A stretch of DNA of 6,246 nucleotides from an uncultured Deinococcales bacterium (GCA_937934635.1 CALGZD010000065.1:1-6246), one strand, 5' to 3'; counted from the stretch's first letter, positions 1 through 5,727 are shown. The notes: a model not told the origin generated them from the letters alone. Made by a program: numbers and translations.

Positions 1-6
1 CGGATT

Positions 7-2166
7 TTATTGGTAAGTAATCGCCTGACCAAGAACTTCGCTTGTATCGTAATCCCGCAATTCAAAACTAAGTCGACCTGTATAGCCTGTATAGCTGTAT
101 GACCCGATGACATCTGTTGTGCCAGCTTCAAGCCAGCGATTATCAACACTAAAGCCTGAGCCGTCTTCTAGCGTCATATAAATCGATACAAGTTTTCTTT
201 CTACCACTGATGGAATCGTCCAACGATAGCTGAATTGGTCAGAAACACTTGTTTGTGAACTAGTGATATTAGCACCAGTTGTGTTATCCAAAGCTGTATT
301 ATCTAAAGTCGTATTGCCTAAAGCTGTATTGTCTAAAGTCGTGTTGCCTAAAGCTGTATTGTTTAAAGCTGGGTTGCCTAAAGCTGGAATGCCAATAGGA
401 TTGTCTGGAACAGGAATAGGTGTTGTTCCAGACGGTGTTGGCGCAATAGTTGTGTTTGAAGCATCAGCAGGCAATATTGTTACTGGTGTTGGATTGCTCC
501 CATTTGCAACATTTGGAATGTTTGGTTGTGGCGCACCAGTGCTATTTCCTTCGCTTCCTGTATTACCTTGTGATAGAAACGAACCGAAAAACTGTCTGAT
601 GCCATTCCCAGTGTTTGGGTTTGTTGCATTTGTAGTATCAGATTGTGTGCTACTCGGCTGTATAGTAGCAGTTGCTAAAGCTTGATTTTGTAAGACGCGT
701 AAGTGCTCCACATTCTCGTTATAGACCAAAGTAATTTGATCGCTGATTTCTGATTGTGGTTCATAGGCAAGTGGTGTTTGTGCTACCACTCCGTGGTTCA
801 GATTTGAACTACTTAAGGTTGTTACTTTACTGATTTCAAAGCCATACTCTGCTGCTAGGTCAAAAGCTTGATTGAGGTCTAAAATGCCTATGAAATTTGG
901 AATGCTGGTTTCACGTAATGCCCCTGCTTCAGCGTCTATAGCAACCAGTAATCTCAGTGTTGCGGTCTCTGGGTCCACGATGCTATTTGCTTTGATGTAT
1001 TGCTTAAGGATTGTTCCAGCAGGTTCATCTTGACTGACTTGTTCATCGATTTGAGTCTCTTGCTTTAAGCCAAGCAAGGCAATGTATGGCTGTGCTTCTT
1101 CTAAAGTCATGCCTTTAAAGTCTGGTATGAAAGTTTGGAGTGGTCTGGGTCCTTTGCTGAGGATAACGTTCAGGCTCGAGCCTTCTGCCACTGTTTTGTT
1201 AGCCGCAACACTTTGGGCAATGACCTGACCTGCATTCATTGAAGAATAAACTTCAACAACCTTACCTAGCCGCAACCCCGCTTCTTCCAGAGCTAGCCTT
1301 GCTTCTTCTTGACCGCTGATACCTCTAGCAACTAATTGAGGTACTCTCACTTGATTGCGCTCTAGTGAAGCGACTGCATACATGAGTTGAACAGTACGTC
1401 CTTGTCGGAGCAGTGAGCGTTCCTTGGGTTCCATTTTGACGACAGTGTTTTCTTCAGCATCGGAAACTACTGGAAGGATTTGACTATTGAGTCCTAAGGA
1501 TTGCACTTCTTGCCCTGCAACATCTATATCGAGCCCTACAAGTTGAGGGAGCAATACCTCTTGGGTGTTCACATAGCGCCCGAAGCCATAGTTGAGCAAA
1601 AAAGCCGAGATAGCAACCATTATGAGACCAGGGAGCCAAGAAATGAGAGGGGGTATAGGTAGCCCAAAAAGGTAAAGACCTTTTTGATTGCTTCTTTTAG
1701 ATTTGCGAATTGTTTTTCGGTCAATGCTTTTTACGCCTGATGTAGTGGCTGTAGCAAGTTTTGTTTGAGAATTTGAGGAGAGCTCGAGCATGTACAGCTT
1801 GGGCTTATTCATGCTATCAAGGTGTATATGTGCATTTTCGAGTTTATAGCCTGTACCTTCTAGTAAAGATGCAAAGGTTTTGTTGTAGCGATTGCGTTTT
1901 ACACGTTCTTGAACAGGATGTTCCCAAACAACATAATGTGCACCAGGACGTGAGACAATATCGTGAATAGCAGCAAAGCCTTGCTGGTCTAGACGACGAA
2001 GTAGTTGCCTATAGTCTTCAAAAGCAAGCTCGTCTTCTAGGCTATCTAGTTCGTACCAAAGTATACGTACACGTTCTCCTGAACGTTTTGTCGCTTCAAA
2101 AAAGTTACGACCTGCACCTAGGTCTTGTTCTGAAAGAATGTTGTATTGACCGTCTAAAAGTGCCAC
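7..2166 (-). CDS. Membrane-anchored PASTA-domain protein with degenerate kinase-like N-terminus
   Basis: A 719-residue protein, probably a cell-wall sensor or scaffold, because PASTA domains in PknB-type kinases bind peptidoglycan fragments or lipid II. Residues about 5-130 resemble a Ser/Thr kinase N-lobe: a YNIL strand, GERVRIL where kinases have the VAIK strand, and VVWE at the hinge position. The beta3 lysine is absent and no HRD or DFG motif is seen, so catalysis is unlikely. A basic stretch (RKTIRKSKR, near 151-158) precedes one transmembrane helix at about 172-194, which predicts a cytoplasmic N-terminus and an exported C-terminus. Four PASTA repeats follow at about 203-266, 273-338, 344-411 and 420-483. 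Next come an Asn/Thr/Pro-rich linker (about 495-640) with 5-residue repeats, and a compact, possibly beta-rich C-terminal domain (about 643-719) that I do not recognise. The start is GTG, supported by AGAGGA seven bases upstream; no upstream in-frame ATG was found. The stop is TAA at 7-9. The PASTA and membrane calls are strong; the pseudokinase reading is inference. Confidence 0.88.
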   Translation of the reverse strand: MALLDGQYNILSEQDLGAGRNFFEATKRSGERVRILWYELDSLEDELAFEDYRQLLRRLDQQGFAAIHDIVSRPGAHYVVWEHPVQERVKRNRYNKTFASLLEGTGYKLENAHIHLDSMNKPKLYMLELSSNSQTKLATATTSGVKSIDRKTIRKSKRSNQKGLYLFGLPIPPLISWLPGLIMVAISAFLLNYGFGRYVNTQEVLLPQLVGLDIDVAGQEVQSLGLNSQILPVVSDAEENTVVKMEPKERSLLRQGRTVQLMYAVASLERNQVRVPQLVARGISGQEEARLALEEAGLRLGKVVEVYSSMNAGQVIAQSVAANKTVAEGSSLNVILSKGPRPLQTFIPDFKGMTLEEAQPYIALLGLKQETQIDEQVSQDEPAGTILKQYIKANSIVDPETATLRLLVAIDAEAGALRETSIPNFIGILDLNQAFDLAAEYGFEISKVTTLSSSNLNHGVVAQTPLAYEPQSEISDQITLVYNENVEHLRVLQNQALATATIQPSSTQSDTTNATNPNTGNGIRQFFGSFLSQGNTGSEGNSTGAPQPNIPNVANGSNPTPVTILPADASNTTIAPTPSGTTPIPVPDNPIGIPALGNPALNNTALGNTTLDNTALGNTTLDNTALDNTTGANITSSQTSVSDQFSYRWTIPSVVERKLVSIYMTLEDGSGFSVDNRWLEAGTTDVIGSYSYTGYTGRLSFELRDYDTSEVLGQAITYQ
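278..397 (-). repeat. 15-bp tandem repeat encoding a five-residue repeat
   Basis: About eight consecutive 15-bp units lie in frame within the linker of the PASTA protein. On the plus strand the typical unit is GCTGTATTGCCTAAA or GTCGTATTGTCTAAA; the first and last copies are more diverged. They encode alternating NTALG and NTTLD at about residues 591-630. Because 15 is a multiple of 3, copy-number change would lengthen or shorten the exported linker without a frameshift. The unit resembles pentapeptide repeats only loosely: Leu is periodic, but the usual Asp/Asn before it is missing. I therefore read it as a flexible spacer. Confidence 0.9.
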
Positions 2167-2173
2167 AAGGCTG

Positions 2174-2179
2174 TCCTCT
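2174..2179 (-). promoter_or_regulatory. Ribosome-binding site of the PASTA gene, deciding a GTG start
   Basis: On the minus strand AGAGGA lies seven bases before the GTG at 2164-2166. No in-frame ATG was found upstream, so this site fixes the start codon. Confidence 0.7.
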
Positions 2180-2376
2180 TGTATTTCTTTGTGTTCCTGT
2201 GTTGCTCTGCTGCTATCGGTTTTAGTGTGTATGACTTCAAGATTTATATAAGGCTTCGATAAAGTTAAGCCCTAGTCAAAACTAGTTTACCGTTTTTTCT
2301 TAAAAATGAATAAGAATACTGCCCTTACATGGTGCTTTGATATTTGTCTGTGAGGTTCTTTGACTAAATTTTTAGG

Positions 2377-2407
2377 TTGACATCTATGCCACAAGGTTAA
2401 ATTTATA
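2377..2407 (+). promoter_or_regulatory. Candidate distal promoter of the oxidoreductase gene
   Basis: A consensus -35 box, TTGACA (2377-2382), is followed by AT-rich sequence with possible -10 boxes TTAAAT (2397-2402, 14-bp spacer) or TTTATA (2402-2407, 19-bp spacer). Neither spacer is the optimal 17, so the call is weak. Transcription from here would give a 5' leader of about 200 nt carrying the inverted repeats at 2487-2522. Confidence 0.3.
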
Positions 2408-2486
2408 TAGTTGCCTGATATAGTAGTTAAGAAAATTTCATTTCTTTACTTGCAAATAAGCGTCTGAAAAGGTGATACTGTAAGAA

Positions 2487-2522
2487 ATTTGTAAGACTTG
2501 TTAAGAGTCTTGTGTTACAAAT
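2487..2522 (+). repeat. Nested inverted repeat (bulged hairpin) upstream of the oxidoreductase
   Basis: An outer inverted repeat, ATTTGTAA (2487-2494) with TTACAAAT (2515-2522), encloses an inner one, AAGACT (2493-2498) with AGTCTT (2506-2511). Read as one structure, it is a 6+6-bp stem with a 7-nt loop and a 5-nt bulge (GTGTT) on the 3' side. No T-run follows, so it does not look like an intrinsic terminator. It could be a paired operator or an RNA hairpin in the leader. Confidence 0.6.
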
Positions 2523-2537
2523 ATTTTGTGTTATAAC
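2510..2537 (+). promoter_or_regulatory. Direct repeat TTGTGTTA-N-AA and candidate proximal promoter
   Basis: TTGTGTTACAA (2510-2520) recurs as TTGTGTTATAA (2526-2536) with a 16-bp period, ten of eleven bases identical. The pair can also be read as a promoter: TTGTGT (2510-2515), a 16-bp spacer and a -10 of TATAAC (2532-2537). That would start the oxidoreductase transcript near 2544, leaving a leader of about 65 nt. The repeat is directly visible; the promoter reading is inference. Confidence 0.4.
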
Positions 2538-2545
2538 GGTAGTAC

Positions 2546-2563
2546 AGACACTTAGTAGACACT
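2546..2563 (+). repeat. Short direct repeat AGACACT, one helical turn apart
   Basis: AGACACT occurs at 2546-2552 and 2557-2563, an 11-bp period. It sits inside a looser inverted repeat TACAG/CTGTA (2543-2547 and 2562-2566). Placement just upstream of the oxidoreductase start fits a protein-binding site on one face of the helix, but the repeat is short. Confidence 0.4.
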
Positions 2564-2599
2564 GTATAACTATATAGATACCAAATAGGTACTAAAGAT

Positions 2600-2603
2600 A
2601 AGG
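2600..2603 (+). promoter_or_regulatory. Ribosome-binding site that favours the second of two adjacent ATGs
   Basis: AAGG ends four bases before the ATG at 2608 but seven bases before the next ATG at 2611. The second spacing is more usual, so the true start may be 2611, which removes only one methionine. Confidence 0.5.
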
Positions 2604-2607
2604 CGTA

Positions 2608-3603
2608 ATGATGAAGCGTTTGAATGTGGCAGTCATAGGGTTTGGTGTGATGGGTAGCTATCATGCTAATGTTTACGCAGCGCTTCCACATACCAATCTT
2701 GTTGCTGTCGTAGACCCTTCAGAAGAACGCCAAGCTGTGGCCTCGAGCCAACATGATGTTCCTGCCTACAATACAATTGACGAGATGTTAGCAGACCATG
2801 CCATTCATGCTGTTAGCATTGCTTCGCCTACAAGTTTGCACTATGGCTTAACCAAGTACTGCTTGCAACAAAACCTACATGTCCTTGTTGAAAAACCTGT
2901 TGCGACCGATATTGCTCATGCTCGTGAGCTGATGGAATTAAGTCGTGAATATGGTCTTATTTTGCAAGTTGGGCATATCACACGCTTCTATCGTGCGGTA
3001 CAAACGCTTAAAGAGCGTGTCTATGCGCCTTACTTTATTGAGGCTAGGCGTCTAAGCCCTGTGGCACGTGTGCAAGATGTTGGGGTTATCTTGGATTTGA
3101 TGATTCACGATATAGATATTGTGCTTGGCATTGTCCCTTATGATATTGCAGAAATGACTATTTCAGGACATAAGCTGCGAGGTACTGAGTGTGAAGATGT
3201 TGCGGCTGCCCAAGTTGTATTTGAAAATGGTTGTATTGCAAGATTTTTAGCGAGTCGCATTTCGCCTGTGTCAGAAAGAAGTTTTGTCATTTCTGAAGAA
3301 CAGCAAAGCTTTAGGCTTGATTTTGGTAAAGAACCCCATACCGAAATGGCAATGTATACCTCACGTACTGATGAGCTTGGCAATAACCAAGTTCAGGTGA
3401 ATAAAACAAATGTCTTGGAAACAAACCCACTACGCCGTGAGCTCGAGCACTTCTTAGATAGAATCCGACAAGAAAATATTATTCCAATTGGTACCTTAGA
3501 AGATGACTTGCGCTCTCTTACACTTGCAACAAGCTTTATAAAAGCACTGCAAGAGCAGCAACTAAGTCGAAAAGATCATATACCAAGTTTTGCAGTTGCC
3601 TAG
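2608..3603 (+). CDS. Gfo/Idh/MocA-family sugar-nucleotide oxidoreductase (UDP-GlcNAc 3-dehydrogenase-like)
   Basis: A 331-residue cytosolic NAD(P)-dependent dehydrogenase, full length for the family. The N-terminal Rossmann fold has the dinucleotide motif GFGVMG (residues 11-16) and an acidic residue after strand 2 (VVDPS, 35-39), which favours NAD. The family EKP signature is at 95-97, with Lys96 the expected catalytic lysine, followed by VGHITRF (121-127). The C-terminal half carries DVGVILDLMIHDIDIVL (157-173) with the presumed catalytic His167. From memory, that segment with the preceding RRLSP best matches enzymes that oxidise the 3-hydroxyl of UDP-N-acetylglucosamine, including those next to lipid A genes, but neither a partner aminotransferase nor an lpx gene is present here, so the substrate is unproven. 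The gene stands alone, transcribed away from the PASTA gene and towards the malic enzyme. The start may be one codon later, at 2611. The family call is firm; the substrate is a guess. Confidence 0.9.
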   Translation: MMKRLNVAVIGFGVMGSYHANVYAALPHTNLVAVVDPSEERQAVASSQHDVPAYNTIDEMLADHAIHAVSIASPTSLHYGLTKYCLQQNLHVLVEKPVATDIAHARELMELSREYGLILQVGHITRFYRAVQTLKERVYAPYFIEARRLSPVARVQDVGVILDLMIHDIDIVLGIVPYDIAEMTISGHKLRGTECEDVAAAQVVFENGCIARFLASRISPVSERSFVISEEQQSFRLDFGKEPHTEMAMYTSRTDELGNNQVQVNKTNVLETNPLRRELEHFLDRIRQENIIPIGTLEDDLRSLTLATSFIKALQEQQLSRKDHIPSFAVA

Positions 3604-3616
3604 TTGTTGTCTATAC
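3604..3616. other. 13-bp gap between convergent genes
   Basis: The oxidoreductase TAG (3601-3603) and the malic enzyme TAA (complement of 3617-3619) are 13 bp apart. No hairpin plus T-run fits in the gap, so at least one transcript must run into the opposite gene before ending. Confidence 0.8.
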
Positions 3617-5326
3617 TTATTTACTTTTTCGAATAGGGAAGTAGCGTGGCTGCCACATACGACTTTCGACAAAATGGCGTACATCACCATCAACTTCAAT
3701 TCGTGCCAGACCTTGTTCTACAGCAGCTTTTGTAACTGCTATGGCTACAGCTTTACTGGCATCTCTAATTCGTTCAACAGGCGGGTAAACACAGCCTTTA
3801 GCCAGACGCTCTTCAGAAACAAAGTTAGCTAATGCTACTGAAGCTGCGTTAAGCATACTAGGTGTAGCTTTTTGTGCCCCACTTAGCATCAAACCAAGCC
3901 CAAAGCCTGGAAAGATAAAAGCGTTGTTACCTTGACTGATTGGATGAGTTGTACCGTCGTAGGTTACGTCTGGAAAAGGACTACCTGTAGATACAGTTGC
4001 CTTACCTTCTGTCCAACGGAAGATATCTTCAGGCACTGCTTCTGTGTTTGCAGTTGGATTAGATAGTGGAAAGATAATTGGGCGATTGGTATTTGTACAA
4101 ACAGCTCTAACAACTTCGGCTGTAAATGCACCAGCTTCTCCAGATAAACCAAGAAGTACTGTTGCTTTAGCATTTTGAATAACTTCAAGCAGCGTAGGAC
4201 TTTCACCAGAGATTGACCATCCACTCAGTCTTGCTGGATCTTGTGCCAAGCTCTGTTTATAGTCTTCTAAATCTGGGCGGTCGCTCATGACTAAACCAAA
4301 AGGGTCAAGCATGAAGATGCGTGCTTTTGCATCGGCATCACTCAAGCCTTCGTTTTGTAGAGCAGCAAAGATTTGTCTGGCTACACCTACACCACCAGCA
4401 CCAGCACCGTAGACCACAAAGATTTCATCAGACAGTTTACGTTTATTGCGTCTTGTTGCAGCTATTAATCCTGCTACAACAACTGCACCAGTTCCTTGAA
4501 TATCATCATTGAAGGATAGAATCTGGTCTTGGTAGCGCTCCATGACATTAAACGCTTTTTGTCTACTAAAGTCTTCCCACTGCAAAAGTACATTTGGATG
4601 ATAGGTCTTGAGTGAAGTAATAAATTTGTCCATGAATTCTTCATAGGCATAGCCTTTTAGTCGTTCATGGCGCACACCCATGTACTTAGGGTCATTGAGT
4701 AGGTCTTCTCGGTTAGTACCAACATCTAGTTGAATTGGAAGTGTCAGTGCAGGGTCAACCCCTCCTGCTGCTGTGTAAAGCGATAGTTTACCGATACAAA
4801 TAGCCATACCGCCATAACCTTGGTCGCCAATACCTAAAATGCCTTCTGAATCTGTTGCAACAATTAGCTTGACATAAGGGTAAGGTGTGTTGCGTAAAAT
4901 GTGATCAACGCGGTCAATATTTTTTGTGCTTATGTTGATGCCACGTGGAAAACGGTAGACCTGTGAATATTGTTCAATCGCTTCAGCTACGGTTGGTGTG
5001 TAGATGATGGGCATCATCTCTTCAAGGTAATTATCGATAAGCTTATAAAAAAGTACTTCGTTTCGGTCTTGGAGTAAGCGAAGATATATATATTTGTTTA
5101 AATTAGTGTCAAAGGTTTGTAAATTTTCGTATTCACGCTCTACTTGATTTTCAAGTGTGTCAAAATCTGGTGGTAATATGCCCCAAAGGTCATAGACATC
5201 ACGTTCACGAGGGCTAAAGGCGGTACTTTTGTTCAGTAATGGAAGTCTAGTGAGCATTAAACCTGGTAAGTCGGTTTCTAGGTAGGCTTCACCGTTTTCA
5301 TCGAATTTGTATTCGTACTGCTTCAC
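3617..5326 (-). CDS. NAD-dependent malic enzyme (malolactic-like active-site variant)
   Basis: A 569-residue cytosolic enzyme, the normal size for the long (MaeA/SfcA and eukaryotic-like) malic enzymes. It is expected to convert L-malate to pyruvate and CO2 with NAD and a divalent metal, linking the TCA cycle to pyruvate. Family landmarks in order are LNKSTAF (31-37), YTPTVAEA (109-116, catalytic Tyr109), GKLSLYTA (179-186, catalytic Lys180), LPIQLDVGTN (196-205), WEDF (250-253) and FNDDIQGTG (272-280) with metal ligands Glu251, Asp274 and Asp275, the NAD-fold motif GAGAGGVG (307-314), LSNPT (421-425) and GNNAFIFPG (466-474). One oddity is TDSEGILGIGD (158-168): the malate-binding Arg of typical malic enzymes (human ME2 Arg165) is Gly162 here, as I recall for malolactic enzymes. 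A malolactic or MleA-like activity is therefore the main alternative, although YTPTV favours malic enzyme. The start is GTG at 5324-5326, with AAAGGAG seven bases upstream. Confidence 0.93.
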   Translation of the reverse strand: MKQYEYKFDENGEAYLETDLPGLMLTRLPLLNKSTAFSPRERDVYDLWGILPPDFDTLENQVEREYENLQTFDTNLNKYIYLRLLQDRNEVLFYKLIDNYLEEMMPIIYTPTVAEAIEQYSQVYRFPRGINISTKNIDRVDHILRNTPYPYVKLIVATDSEGILGIGDQGYGGMAICIGKLSLYTAAGGVDPALTLPIQLDVGTNREDLLNDPKYMGVRHERLKGYAYEEFMDKFITSLKTYHPNVLLQWEDFSRQKAFNVMERYQDQILSFNDDIQGTGAVVVAGLIAATRRNKRKLSDEIFVVYGAGAGGVGVARQIFAALQNEGLSDADAKARIFMLDPFGLVMSDRPDLEDYKQSLAQDPARLSGWSISGESPTLLEVIQNAKATVLLGLSGEAGAFTAEVVRAVCTNTNRPIIFPLSNPTANTEAVPEDIFRWTEGKATVSTGSPFPDVTYDGTTHPISQGNNAFIFPGFGLGLMLSGAQKATPSMLNAASVALANFVSEERLAKGCVYPPVERIRDASKAVAIAVTKAAVEQGLARIEVDGDVRHFVESRMWQPRYFPIRKSK

Positions 5327-5333
5327 GTGGGTA

Positions 5334-5340
5334 CTCCTTT
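5334..5340 (-). promoter_or_regulatory. Strong ribosome-binding site of the malic enzyme gene, deciding a GTG start
   Basis: Minus-strand AAAGGAG ends seven bases before the GTG at 5324-5326. Its first bases overlap the nearer copy of the 12-bp direct repeat (5339-5350), so a protein or RNA bound there could mask translation. Confidence 0.75.
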
Positions 5341-5364
5341 AAATGTTTACCGTTAAATGTTTAC
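5339..5364 (-). repeat. Perfect 12-bp tandem repeat abutting the malic enzyme ribosome-binding site
   Basis: TTAAATGTTTAC occurs at 5339-5350 and again at 5353-5364 with no mismatch, separated by CG (14-bp period). In the direction of the malic enzyme gene it reads GTAAACATTTAA, CG, GTAAACATTTAA, then AGGAG. Exact conservation of two copies in a non-coding leader suggests a binding site, either for a regulator on DNA or for a protein on the mRNA. Confidence 0.8.
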
Positions 5365-5376
5365 TCTGTCGTAACT

Positions 5377-5406
5377 TTTAGACTATTACCTCTAAAGTAG
5401 GGTCAA
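5377..5406 (-). promoter_or_regulatory. Candidate promoter of the malic enzyme gene
   Basis: On the minus strand TTGACC (5406-5401) is followed after 18 bp by TCTAAA (5382-5377). Transcription would begin near 5370, just upstream of the tandem 12-bp repeat, placing the repeat in the 5' leader. A second possibility further upstream is GATAAT near 5419-5424 with a weak -35. The -10 match here is modest. Confidence 0.35.
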
Positions 5407-5500
5407 CACTCTTTAAAATTATCTAATGTAGCATGTAATTTAACACATAGGCTTAAAGTGACTCAGGTACTAAGAGGTTATGGGTGCGTCCCGTTATAGG

Positions 5501-5528
5501 TTGGATACATATTTGATATAGCCATAAT
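5501..5528 (+). promoter_or_regulatory. Candidate upstream promoter for the gamma-glutamyltransferase leader
   Basis: TTGGAT (5501-5506), a 16-bp spacer and CATAAT (5523-5528, five of six matches to the -10 consensus). If real, it gives a leader of roughly 190 nt that includes the short ORF at 5621-5644 and the inverted repeat at 5539-5646. Confidence 0.25.
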
Positions 5529-5538
5529 TTGTTATGTG

Positions 5539-5652
5539 CTTCAGGTACCTAGAAGTATAGTGTCATAGAAAACCACAGGGTGATTACAAAGTTCAAAGTT
5601 TATAGAAAGAGGCTTATTACATGATTCTGAAAATGCTTACCTGAAGTTTTTT
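5539..5652 (+). promoter_or_regulatory. Long-range inverted repeat ending in a T-run (possible attenuator)
   Basis: CTTCAGGTA (5539-5547) is the exact reverse complement of TACCTGAAG (5638-5646), and the second arm is followed directly by six T (5647-5652). The shape recalls an intrinsic terminator or a closed leader domain, but the enclosed segment is 90 nt, far longer than a normal terminator loop. A 9-bp match at this distance could arise by chance. Confidence 0.25.
5621..5644 (+). CDS. Possible seven-codon leader peptide
   Basis: ATG at 5621 opens a frame encoding MILKMLT and ending in TGA at 5642-5644. It is preceded by AAAGAGG (5606-5612), eight bases upstream, a better ribosome-binding site than the one in front of the downstream gene. 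Its last codons overlap the 3' arm of the inverted repeat (5638-5646), as in leader-peptide control of a hairpin. Nothing in the peptide points to a particular amino acid, and so short a frame may be chance. Confidence 0.2.
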   Translation: MILKMLT

Positions 5653-5708
5653 CAATTACATGTTGCTGTTGTAAAAAATGAGATGGAGATTTATTTCCGA
5701 TTGACGTT

Positions 5709-5721
5709 GTGTACGGTACAC
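5709..5721. promoter_or_regulatory. Perfect palindrome GTGTAC-G-GTACAC, candidate operator
   Basis: A 13-bp perfect inverted repeat (two 6-bp arms around one G) ends six bases before the gamma-glutamyltransferase ATG. It lies between TTGACG (5701-5706) and TATCCT (5722-5727), a -35/-10-like pair with a short 15-bp spacer, and its right arm overlaps an alternative -10, TACACT (5717-5722). A dimeric repressor bound here would block the promoter. This is inference from position and symmetry. Confidence 0.5.
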
Positions 5722-5727
5722 TATCCT

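Larger units (their letters stand above)
2167..2607. other. Divergent intergenic region between the PASTA gene and the oxidoreductase
   Basis: This 441-bp AT-rich spacer must hold both outward-facing promoters. For the PASTA gene, the minus strand carries a TATATAA-like element near 2244-2250 and a TTGACT at 2274-2279, but their spacing is poor, so no promoter is called. For the oxidoreductase there is a perfect TTGACA at 2377-2382 and, nearer the gene, TATAAC boxes at 2532-2537 and 2565-2570. The half nearer the oxidoreductase is dense with inverted and direct repeats, listed separately. No convincing small gene was seen: a 15-codon frame at 2306-2353 lacks a ribosome-binding site. Confidence 0.6.
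5327..5727. other. Divergent intergenic region between the malic enzyme and gamma-glutamyltransferase genes
   Basis: This 401-bp spacer holds the malic enzyme leader (5327-5410) and the upstream region of the gamma-glutamyltransferase gene. Recurring AGGTAC words are visible: TCAGGTAC at 5463-5470 and 5541-5548, the second within the palindrome AGGTACCT (5543-5550), and the inverted form TACCTGA at 5638-5644. No tRNA and no riboswitch class that I recognise is present. Confidence 0.6.

Noticed and set aside
263..685. A 140-codon open frame on the plus strand, rich in VLPKAVLSK-like repeats
   Set aside because: It lies wholly antisense to the linker of the PASTA gene; its repetitive sequence is only the complement of the 15-bp tandem repeat.
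1172..1183. The 12-bp palindrome AGGCTCGAGCCT, and CTCGAG occurring four times in the window
   Set aside because: All copies are inside coding sequence and follow from Leu-Glu or Ala-Arg/Ser codon runs; spacing and context give no sign of a common function.
2252..2271. Stem GGCTT/AAGCC with a 10-base loop in the first intergenic region
   Set aside because: Only five base pairs, no T-run on either strand, and not at the end of a gene, so not supported as a terminator.
2306..2353. A 15-codon plus-strand ORF in the first intergenic region
   Set aside because: No Shine-Dalgarno sequence precedes it and its length is expected by chance.
3590..3832. An 80-codon plus-strand frame overlapping the end of the oxidoreductase
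   Set aside because: It is antisense to the conserved C-terminus of the malic enzyme, with no family resemblance and no ribosome-binding site.
3964..4224. An 86-codon minus-strand frame
   Set aside because: It is an out-of-frame reading within the malic enzyme gene, whose own frame carries all conserved motifs.
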